Below are positions 1-5,378 of a stretch of DNA of 9,734 nt, one piece after another (position 1 is the stretch's first letter; every line of letters begins with the position of its first letter). The position numbers and the translations under genes were made by a program. Source of the DNA: Porticoccaceae bacterium UBA4026. GTDB lineage: Bacteria > Pseudomonadota > Gammaproteobacteria > Pseudomonadales > Porticoccaceae. Under the pieces are notes generated by a model, which did no database searches, had not been told where the DNA came from, and worked only from the letters and a program-made list of their open reading frames with translations. The stretch is taken from contig DGAQ01000066.1 of assembly GCA_002382445.1 (NCBI GenBank), positions 2,636-12,369 on the forward strand, read 5' to 3'.

Positions 1-12
1 GTTCAAGATACG

Positions 13-61
13 GTAAAAATGGTGGGCCGTCCGCGACTCGAACGCGGGACCCATTGGTTAA
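13..61. repeat. left copy of tRNA-Lys-derived direct repeat (putative att site)
   Basis: This stretch matches 4560-4608 at 48 of 49 positions; the first 39 bases (13-51) are identical and base 52 is the only mismatch. It covers the 3' half of the tRNA-Lys gene plus seven bases beyond CCA. Repeats that begin in the anticodon loop and run to the tRNA 3' end are the known form of tyrosine-integrase attachment sites. The two copies are in the same orientation, as expected for the two ends of an integrated element. The att interpretation is inference, since no integrase is visible between the copies. Confidence 0.75.
20..61 (-). pseudogene. tRNA-Lys 3'-half fragment
   Basis: Read on the minus strand, this is the 3' 42 nt of a tRNA-Lys: the TTAA end of the anticodon loop, the 3' strand of the anticodon stem, the variable loop, an intact T arm (CCGCG, TTCGAGT, CGCGG), the acceptor 3' strand ACGGCCC, the discriminator A and CCA. 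The 5' acceptor strand, D arm and anticodon are absent, because homology stops in the anticodon loop. It cannot fold as a tRNA. One base differs from the intact gene at 4567-4642, in the variable loop. It is either the displaced end left by integration or the remains of a tandem tRNA copy. Confidence 0.85.
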
Positions 62-78
62 TTGCCGGCTAAATTTGA

Positions 79-169
79 TATATAAATCAATGATTTACGG
101 CACTCTATTTTACGAAATTGGCTGGTTTTGGGCTATATTAATCAATTACTTAGTGGTTTATTTTACGAA
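79..169. repeat. paired imperfect direct repeats next to the left att copy
   Basis: Two related segments, 79-116 and 134-169, each start TATATAAATCA or TATATTAATCA and end with the identical 11-mer TATTTTACGAA. The first also holds the 13-bp palindrome AAATCAATGATTT (84-96). Spaced repeats close to the core are typical of integrase arm-binding sites, so this may be the arm region of the former att site. That function is inference; the repeat itself is visible. Confidence 0.4.
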
Positions 170-189
170 GCTTTTGCCCGATTTACACC

Positions 190-210
190 CCACCTCGATC
201 TAGTGCCAAC
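190..210. repeat. 21-bp repeat, copy 1 (3' flank of the M15 remnant)
   Basis: Matches 2542-2562 at 20 of 21 bases, with a core reading CCACCTCGATCTAGTG. On the minus strand it begins immediately after the TAG stop (211-213) of the M15 peptidase remnant. The second copy begins immediately after the TAA stop of the dockerin-repeat gene. This copy does not keep the full 7-bp inverted repeat seen in copy 2. Confidence 0.75.
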
Positions 211-411
211 CTAATAGCACCAACACATCTGCTCTGTCTTTCGTGTATCAACATGAACAAAGGTTTTAGCTACTCCAACGGACATACCCATCGCTGATGA
301 GTGCTTCACGATCTTTGCTCTCTGTGAGCCTCCAGATACTCTAATGTCACGCGCGATCCTGTAGGCATGCGTGCCAAAAGTTTTTTTGGCTCGTTCAAGA
401 CTATGTTTTTT
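211..411 (-). pseudogene. 5'-truncated M15-type (D-Ala-D-Ala carboxypeptidase/endolysin-like) peptidase remnant
   Basis: A 66-codon open stretch ends at TAG (211-213) and is bounded upstream by an in-frame TAA (412-414) with no ATG, GTG or TTG start at its 5' end. It reads as the C-terminal part of the M15_3/M15A peptidases common in phages and prophages. There is an HxxxxAxDIRV segment (THAYRIARDIRV, His codon at 367-369), then a linker, then SVGVAKTFVHVDTR (the HVD triad at 247-255) and a short aromatic end. These carry the family's zinc-binding His/Asp and the HxD motif. The Gly usual in the first motif is replaced (HAYR), and the N-terminal half is missing, so it is probably dead. Its position beside the tRNA-derived repeat fits a decayed prophage end. 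The family assignment is by motif recognition only. Confidence 0.65.
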
Positions 412-420
412 TTATTAAAA

Positions 421-437
421 TATATTAGTATTACTAA
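421..437 (+). promoter_or_regulatory. possible promoter/operator: -10-like TATATT overlapping a 13-bp palindrome
   Basis: TATATT (421-426) overlaps the perfect palindrome TTAGTATTACTAA (425-437), about 60 bp upstream of the amidohydrolase start. A palindrome over a -10 element is a plausible repressor site. No convincing -35 is present and the region is AT-rich, so chance is a real alternative. Confidence 0.25.
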
Positions 438-495
438 AAAGTAAATCTGAAGTGGTAGCTGCAAAGCTCAATCATTAATTTTATTGGAGAAGCCT

Positions 496-2223
496 ATGGA
501 CCTAACAGTACTTAAAAGCGCCCTTATATCAACCTGCTTACTAGCAGCAGTATGTAGTGCGCAAAATACACCTATAATAGACAACACCGCTGACTTAATT
601 CTGCAAGGCGGTAAAGTCTATACTTTCGATAAACAACGCAGTTGGGCTGAAGCGGTAGCCATTAAAGATGGAAAAATTATTTATGTAGGCAACCAAGCAG
701 GCGCTAACGCCTATCGAGGTGATAAAACAAAACTGGCAGATTTAAAGGGCAAAATGCTACTACCCGCCTTTCAAGACACCCACATACATCCCATCGCAGG
801 CGGTCTAGCCTATGATGAATGCCCTTTATTTGATTTAAAAACACTAGAACAAGTGCTCTCAACCATTAAAGACTGTGCCAATAAATACCCCGATAAAGAT
901 TATATAATCGCAAAAGGCTGGACCTGGGGAATATTTGGCATAACACAACCGAATAAAAAATTACTCGATAACATCGATACCCAACGTCCCATCATTACCG
1001 AAGATGCTGATGGACATACCTTATGGGTGAATTCCGCAGCACTGGCATTGGCGGGTGTGACTGCCACCAGCTCTGTGCCCGAAGGTGGTGCCATAGGCAA
1101 AGATGCAAAAACCGGCGAGCCGATTGGCACACTAATGGAAGGGCCAGCCATGGGCCTCATTTATGAGCAGCTACCAGCAACCACGATCGAGCAAGAAACC
1201 GCGGCACTGCTCTTCACCCAAAGTTATTTGCACTCTTTAGGCATTACCGCCATACAAGATGCCTTTATTGAAATGCCCGATAGCAATCCAAACAAATCGC
1301 TTCAGGCCTACGCTGCACTACGAGATAGTGGCAAATTAAAGCTGCGCGTATCAGCCGCTCTAGGCTGGAAGCCAGGAAAAGGCGTTCAGCAAATTGAAAC
1401 CATGATGAAAGCACGTGAGCAATTTTCTAACGGCCGACTAAGAGTCAATAGCGTTAAGTTTTGGGCTGATGGTATTATAGAAACCCATACCGCATTATTG
1501 TTAGAACCCTATAGCGATCAGCCTGATGTCCGCGGATTTTTAATGATGCCTTTGAAAGAGATAGAAGAAGGCACTCAGCAGCTGGACGCTAAAGGCTTTC
1601 AATTACACATACACGCTATAGGTGATGGTACTGTAAGAATGGCTTTAAATGTCTTTGAAAATGCGCGCAACGTTAATGGCGTTAGAGATGCCCGCCACCT
1701 TACTCACCACACACAACTAATACACCCTGATGATATTCCCCGTTTTGGCAAGTTAGATGTAATTGCCGGATTTTCACCTTACTGGGCCTATGCCGATGAA
1801 TACATCAGCGTCATCAATCCTCCTCAACTGGGCGCTGAACGCATGAGCTGGATATACCCCATTAACGGCATCATCAAGCAAGGTGGTCGCATAGCCTTTG
1901 GCAGCGACTGGTCGGTGAGTACTGCTGATCCCTTACTAGCCATAGAGACGGCGGTCACCCGATCAAGCCCAGAGGGAGAAGCAACACCGCCACTAAATCC
2001 GACCGAAGCGATTACTTTAGAACAAGCCTTAGCGGCTTACACCATCGACGCTGCTTACACCAACTTTATCGAAGATGAAACAGGCTCTATTGAAGTAGGG
2101 AAATATGCCGACCTGATTATTTTAAGCGATAATTTATTTGATATTCCGGTAACGGAAATCTCTGCAGCCAAAGTCAGCGCTACACTGATGGAGGGTGAAG
2201 TGGTCTATGGAGCGATTAATTAG
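496..2223 (+). CDS. exported YtcJ-like amidohydrolase (Amidohydro_3 family)
   Basis: A 575-residue metal-dependent hydrolase of the amidohydrolase superfamily, YtcJ-like branch. Residues 1-22 form a Sec signal peptide with likely cleavage near CSA|Q, so the enzyme should be periplasmic; the sequence before Cys20 (AAVC) is a poor lipobox. Visible motifs are the metal-binding HIH (His96, His98) after LLPAFQDT, SVKFWADG with Lys321, LHIHAIGDG (His371, His373), a HH pair at 404-405 and AFGSDW with Asp471. The final 50 residues (SIEVGKYADLIILS) close the small beta-sandwich domain. Length is normal for the family. ATG 496 is chosen because GGAGA (486-490) sits at ribosome-binding distance; an in-frame TTG at 484 overlaps that site. 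The substrate cannot be told from sequence; amide or ester compounds are typical of the family. It stands alone inside the putative tRNA-Lys island, convergent with the next gene. Confidence 0.9.
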   Translation: MDLTVLKSALISTCLLAAVCSAQNTPIIDNTADLILQGGKVYTFDKQRSWAEAVAIKDGKIIYVGNQAGANAYRGDKTKLADLKGKMLLPAFQDTHIHPIAGGLAYDECPLFDLKTLEQVLSTIKDCANKYPDKDYIIAKGWTWGIFGITQPNKKLLDNIDTQRPIITEDADGHTLWVNSAALALAGVTATSSVPEGGAIGKDAKTGEPIGTLMEGPAMGLIYEQLPATTIEQETAALLFTQSYLHSLGITAIQDAFIEMPDSNPNKSLQAYAALRDSGKLKLRVSAALGWKPGKGVQQIETMMKAREQFSNGRLRVNSVKFWADGIIETHTALLLEPYSDQPDVRGFLMMPLKEIEEGTQQLDAKGFQLHIHAIGDGTVRMALNVFENARNVNGVRDARHLTHHTQLIHPDDIPRFGKLDVIAGFSPYWAYADEYISVINPPQLGAERMSWIYPINGIIKQGGRIAFGSDWSVSTADPLLAIETAVTRSSPEGEATPPLNPTEAITLEQALAAYTIDAAYTNFIEDETGSIEVGKYADLIILSDNLFDIPVTEISAAKVSATLMEGEVVYGAIN

Positions 2224-2279
2224 TCGATAGCACTGCTATCCTAGCTGTATTTTTGTTTGTTTTGATATGTATTTGGTTT

Positions 2280-2309
2280 GGTAATGGCGAATCAAACTTC
2301 GCCGTTACC
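2280..2309. terminator. 12-bp stem-loop after the amidohydrolase gene
   Basis: GGTAATGGCGAA and TTCGCCGTTACC pair over 12 bp with one G-U wobble around a 6-nt loop, 57 bp after the amidohydrolase stop. No T-run follows on the plus strand, so this is at best a weak or factor-assisted terminator. The right arm is also part of the EF-hand-like scrap at 2297-2323, so the symmetry may have another origin. Confidence 0.35.
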
Positions 2310-2323
2310 ATCTACATCAGTAA
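2297..2323 (-). pseudogene. possible EF-hand/dockerin calcium-loop scrap
   Basis: Read on the minus strand, these bases encode TDVDGNGEV. They are followed directly by a TGA stop and closely resemble the DVDGNGEID loop of the dockerin-like repeats encoded at 2563-2908. Most of the differences lie at third codon positions. Upstream in frame there is only a short unremarkable stretch starting at an ATG about ten codons earlier. It may be a leftover of another dockerin-type gene end. A nine-residue match is small, and the hairpin at 2280-2309 overlaps it, so the call is tentative. Confidence 0.35.
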
Positions 2324-2383
2324 AATTAGTCTGGATAAGTGTATAGAATAATACCCTCATTTATGGTCATTCTATCCCCGAAT

Positions 2384-2551
2384 CTATACCGATGATTGAA
2401 TTGCATAAAATTTACGGACATATTTCGTCAGTCGCCAACCGCAAATTGTTCCTTGAGGAACAAAGAAAGCATCACCCGCTTTTACGGAATGCTTCCCCCC
2501 ATTTTCATCAATTACTTACACGTTTAATGTATGGGTTATTGCCACCTCGAT
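2384..2551 (-). pseudogene. Cupin_3-type (DUF861/EutQ-like) C-terminal remnant
   Basis: Ending at TAG (2384-2386), the minus strand encodes 43 open codons reading VIDENGG...KAGDAFFVPQG...WRLTKYVRKFYAIQ. This is the pattern of the second half of Cupin_3 proteins: a GD[AS]FFVPxG turn, then a Trp strand and a final V-R-K-x-Y strand. Upstream, after one in-frame TAA (2516-2518), the frame continues with IEVAITHTLNV, which resembles the preceding cupin strand, so the extent given runs through that stop. The N-terminal part and any start are missing. The fragment explains most of the spacer between the two intact island genes. It is probably non-functional; the assignment rests on motif recognition without a search. 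Confidence 0.6.
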
Positions 2552-2561
2552 CTAGTGGCAA
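2539..2561. terminator. hairpin just after the dockerin-repeat gene
   Basis: TTGCCAC (2539-2545) and GTGGCAA (2555-2561) form a perfect 7-bp stem with a 9-nt loop, starting two bases after the minus-strand stop codon. No T-run follows it on the minus strand, so intrinsic termination is uncertain. It lies mostly inside the 21-bp repeat. Confidence 0.35.
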
Positions 2562-2562
2562 C
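2542..2562. repeat. 21-bp repeat, copy 2 (3' flank of the dockerin-repeat gene)
   Basis: Identical at 20 of 21 bases to 190-210 and placed the same way: on the minus strand it starts at the first base after a stop codon (TAA, 2563-2565). After the repeat the two flanks diverge, apart from a shared TAAGTAATTGAT 12-mer further on (minus strand; at 2509-2520 on the right, near 141-152 on the left). Confidence 0.75.
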
Positions 2563-4395
2563 TTAAAGCGCCGGCATCAAGGTCTTCAAATGTGCCGCAA
2601 TTTGCTCTGCTGACGTTCTTGTAGCATCAGATGCAACCACACCATTAATCAGCGTATCCCCCTCTAAGCCAAACAGGTACCTCAGTATGAGCAATCCATC
2701 CGTCAATGCGTCAATCTCACCATTACCATCGACATCTGCGAGCGCTCCTAACGCATCAATACGCTCATTAAGAGATGATGCAGTGTTGTAATCAGCATTT
2801 GTCGCGACGGCCCCACTTACGAGCGCTGTATCGGTTAAACCAAACATGTCTCTTAGGAGCAGCAGCCCGTCTGTCAGAGCATCATATTGCCCATTCCCAT
2901 CAACATCTAGCGAGCCGTCTTTCACCGCTAAGTCTTTCGCCTCAATATGCCGCTTTGCAAAAAAGATTTCATACCGAATTTCATTGGATGTGCTCTCCCG
3001 AACGCTTGCACCTGAGAAGTAAATAATATCAGGTAGCCCATCTCCATTTACATCGCCATAAACTGGCTGTGAGTTTTTCAATGCCTCTGACATAGGAGGC
3101 CAAAAGCTTTCTCTTAGAAGAGAAAAGTTATCCCCGCCAGTATTAATATAGACGTGGGGATGAGTATCATAGCCCCAAGTAGCAACAACTATATCGTCAC
3201 GCCCATCACTATTAATATCCTCACAACTAATTCTGTAGGAGTTATCCTCCAAATCTACATTTCCTTGAAGCCTGATAGGTATCGAGGTCAAGCTCCCATC
3301 TTTGGCTGAGAAGCCAAATAATTTATAGACCCACCTCATGTCTCGACCTTCGACGATATCCATCCCGTCGTAATAGGCATCTAACTTATAACCAGCCTGT
3401 AGATAAATTAAGTTTAAATCACTGTCCGTTTGAGCGGAGATTTCACAACCATACTCGAAGGACCCTCCGATGTAATATTCCCCATCTAGCAACTTCACAT
3501 CTATCGGTCCCTGATCACCATTCCAGGATGTCCACGTCGTGCTGATAATGGCATCAGCGGCTGTTACCAAGGAATCATTTTTCACCCATTCGTCGCCATA
3601 ACTAGATCTAGTATGCAGGTCAACCCCAGGAACGCCATTTACTCGTGAAGCGGATGAATACGTTAATGAGGCGGGGTTAGAATCCGTTCCTCTAAAAAAA
3701 GCAAGGCCACCTCGGACAATTGGCAAGGTGGCAACACTTATCCATTCATTTTCATATCGCCAGAATTCATTAGCTCCCCCATAGCCGATCGGTTGAGTGA
3801 CAACATCAATACTTCCAATCTCGTTATCGATTCTGTGAGCATTATATCCCGTACCACAGGGATCATTGCAGCCAGTCCTCAGAATGGAATAGGTTCCATC
3901 TCCGTTTGACATAGCAATGGCATTCTTAATGTTATCTCGAACATCCCAAGGATCAGCTCTTCCATCTTCACGACTCTGCGTCATGAAAACGTCATCATAT
4001 CCATCCCCATTGAAGTCATAAACGATATTTTCAAAGGTTTTCTCGATCGTCACTAATTCTTCACCAAAAAGCTCAAAGGTTTGATCTGTAAATGAATGGT
4101 CTGCATTTTGGATAAAGGCTAATAGGCCTGCTTTCACGGGCTCATGACTGATAGTTCCTGGATCTAGTCCACACCACAAGCCCACTAAAATATCTTTAAC
4201 TCCGTCCCCATTTAAATCAGCCAAATCAACGGTTTGTGCAGAAGTGTGATTACCGCAAAGCATCTCATATTTAGGCCTAAGATCAGGCAATAATATTGGT
4301 GTGGCCTCGAAGACTTCATTGGACGCGGCAGTAGCGTCAATCGAGAAAGATATAGTCAATGAGGCAAGCACTAATGAAATTATTTTTATATTCAT
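2563..4395 (-). CDS. secreted FG-GAP/VCBS-repeat protein with two C-terminal dockerin-like repeats
   Basis: A 610-residue exported protein of unknown specific role. Residues 1-24 are a Sec signal peptide (cleavage near ATA|A). The body carries FG-GAP/VCBS calcium-binding repeats, seen as DLNGDGVKD (60-68), DFNGDGYDD (127-135), DINSDGRDD (393-401) and DVNGDGLPD (448-456), which normally build a beta-propeller. The C-terminus holds two tandem units of about 56-59 residues (496-551 and 552-610). Each starts with a DVDGNG EF-hand loop followed by DALTDGLL[LI]LR and FGL, so they are dockerin-like and probably arose by internal duplication. Such modules mediate calcium-dependent attachment or surface display. 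No catalytic domain is recognised. ATG 4395 is chosen because the signal peptide begins there; an ATG at 4407 would add four residues (MGSS). The gene lies inside the island, faces the amidohydrolase, and has the 21-bp repeat directly after its stop. Confidence 0.85.
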   Translation of the reverse strand: MNIKIISLVLASLTISFSIDATAASNEVFEATPILLPDLRPKYEMLCGNHTSAQTVDLADLNGDGVKDILVGLWCGLDPGTISHEPVKAGLLAFIQNADHSFTDQTFELFGEELVTIEKTFENIVYDFNGDGYDDVFMTQSREDGRADPWDVRDNIKNAIAMSNGDGTYSILRTGCNDPCGTGYNAHRIDNEIGSIDVVTQPIGYGGANEFWRYENEWISVATLPIVRGGLAFFRGTDSNPASLTYSSASRVNGVPGVDLHTRSSYGDEWVKNDSLVTAADAIISTTWTSWNGDQGPIDVKLLDGEYYIGGSFEYGCEISAQTDSDLNLIYLQAGYKLDAYYDGMDIVEGRDMRWVYKLFGFSAKDGSLTSIPIRLQGNVDLEDNSYRISCEDINSDGRDDIVVATWGYDTHPHVYINTGGDNFSLLRESFWPPMSEALKNSQPVYGDVNGDGLPDIIYFSGASVRESTSNEIRYEIFFAKRHIEAKDLAVKDGSLDVDGNGQYDALTDGLLLLRDMFGLTDTALVSGAVATNADYNTASSLNERIDALGALADVDGNGEIDALTDGLLILRYLFGLEGDTLINGVVASDATRTSAEQIAAHLKTLMPAL

Positions 4396-4450
4396 AGAAC
4401 TACCCATGCGCCAAAGCAACAAAGAGAATTAACTAAAACAGAAGTAATCT

Positions 4451-4456
4451 ATTATA
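4451..4456 (-). promoter_or_regulatory. -10-like element of the dockerin-repeat gene
   Basis: On the minus strand these bases read TATAAT, a perfect -10 hexamer 55 bp upstream of the chosen start. No clear TTGACA-like -35 is found 17 bp further up, and the surroundings are AT-rich, so this is only a candidate. Confidence 0.3.
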
Positions 4457-4559
4457 ATAATAAGTCTTTTTTCTATGCGATAGCGTATAAATATTAATAG
4501 AGAATAATAGGGGTTAATATAGGGGAATAAATTTTTCTAGGTACGATCACTGAAGTACA

Positions 4560-4608
4560 GTAAAAATGGTGGGCCGTCCGCGACTCGAACGCGGGACCAA
4601 TTGGTTAA
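4560..4608. repeat. right copy of tRNA-Lys-derived direct repeat (putative att site, tRNA side)
   Basis: Partner of 13-61, with 39 identical bases, one mismatch and nine further matches. Here the repeat is part of the complete tRNA-Lys gene, as expected at the element end that restores the tRNA. The distance between the copies defines a 4547-bp unit. Confidence 0.75.
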
Positions 4609-4642
4609 AAGCCAACTGCTCTACCAACTGAGCTAACGGCCC
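4567..4642 (-). tRNA. tRNA-Lys (anticodon UUU)
   Basis: A complete 76-nt cloverleaf with encoded CCA. The 7-bp acceptor GGGCCGT/ACGGCCC pairs fully. The D arm is GCTC...GAGC, and the anticodon stem GTTGG/CCAAT pairs with one G-U around loop CTTTTAA, giving anticodon TTT. The T arm is CCGCG/CGCGG with loop TTCGAGT. It lies 39 bp after queC on the same strand, a known gammaproteobacterial arrangement, and may be read through from queC. A short T-run follows CCA. Its 3' half is duplicated at 20-61. Confidence 0.97.
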
Positions 4643-4681
4643 TCAGAGGAGGTGCGTATGATACTGACCAGAAGCTAAATT

Positions 4682-5362
4682 TCAAGCACTATTTTCGTAT
4701 TCGGTAGGGTCTTTGATACCTGCCTCGTTAAAACCCTGAATACGGAGTCGGCAGCTATCACATTTACCACAGGCACGACCTTCGGCACTCGCCTGATAGC
4801 AAGAAACGGTATAGCTATAATCTACTCCCAAGGCCAGGCCCTCTTTTATAATTTGGGCTTTAGTGAGATCAATCAACGGAGCCTCAATCGATAGTCGGTT
4901 ACCTTCAACCCCAGCTCTTGTTGCAAGATTAGCCATGGCCTCAAAGCTGCTTATATATTCTGGCCGACAATCTGGGTAACCGGAGTAGTCCACGGCATTA
5001 ACTCCGAGAAATATTTTGTTGGCACCCAAGACCTCAGCCCAACCGAGCGCAATGGAGAGAAAAACAGTATTGCGCGCAGGCACATAGGTTACCGGAATTC
5101 CAGCTGTTTCATGCTCCGGAATGTCGATTGACAGGTCGGTAAGTGCCGAACCACCAATAGTCCCCAGATCCAAATTAACGACTTTGTGCTGCGCAACCTC
5201 CATCAATGCGGATACATGACTTGCTGCCTTCAATTCAGAGCGATGACGCTGACCATAGTCGAAACTTAGGGTATAGCAGTCGTAACCCTGGCTAATCGCC
5301 ATAGCAAGCACCGTGGTCGAATCAAGACCACCGGACACTAGAACAACGGCTTTTTTGTACAT
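4682..5362 (-). CDS. queC: 7-cyano-7-deazaguanine synthase QueC
   Basis: QueC converts 7-carboxy-7-deazaguanine to preQ0 using ATP and ammonia, a cytoplasmic step of queuosine tRNA modification. The 226-residue protein has the usual length. It shows the PP-loop ATPase motif SGGLDS (residues 10-15), the SFDYGQRH segment (33-40), the VPARN block (94-98) and the zinc-binding cysteines 188, 198, 201 and 204 in a Cx9CxxCxxC arrangement. The ATG at 5362 begins the conserved KKAVVLVSGG strand, so the start is secure. It follows cpoB by 16 bp and precedes tRNA-Lys, so it is likely the last protein gene of this transcript. queE, often placed between cpoB and queC in pseudomonads and relatives, is absent here. 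Confidence 0.97.
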   Translation of the reverse strand: MYKKAVVLVSGGLDSTTVLAMAISQGYDCYTLSFDYGQRHRSELKAASHVSALMEVAQHKVVNLDLGTIGGSALTDLSIDIPEHETAGIPVTYVPARNTVFLSIALGWAEVLGANKIFLGVNAVDYSGYPDCRPEYISSFEAMANLATRAGVEGNRLSIEAPLIDLTKAQIIKEGLALGVDYSYTVSCYQASAEGRACGKCDSCRLRIQGFNEAGIKDPTEYENSA

Positions 5363-5378
5363 ATTAAGAGGCCTTTCT

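Noticed and set aside
190..210. The 21-bp repeats as integron attC sites, because they follow stop codons
   Set aside because: The expected RYYYAAC...GTTRRRY core pair and the long imperfect stem are not present, and there are only two copies in the window and no integrase.
484..495. TTG at 484 as the amidohydrolase start
   Set aside because: This TTG overlaps the GGAGA that serves ATG 496, and the signal peptide begins naturally at ATG 496.
900..1160. Minus-strand frame inside the amidohydrolase gene
   Set aside because: It is antisense to a clear conserved domain and has no features of its own.
2446..2463. Perfect 7-bp hairpin TTGTTCC-TTGA-GGAACAA as a terminator
   Set aside because: It lies within the cupin remnant, where it encodes the VPQGT segment, and has no T-run; the symmetry is probably a by-product of coding.
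2392..2613. A 73-codon plus-strand frame between the two island genes
   Set aside because: It lies opposite the cupin remnant and overlaps the 3' end of the dockerin gene. It has no recognisable domain or convincing ribosome-binding site, and the antisense cupin reading explains the sequence better.
1..4560. A defence or other undescribed multi-gene system in the island
   Set aside because: Only two intact genes are present, they are convergent, and neither family points to defence; nothing supports a multi-gene system.
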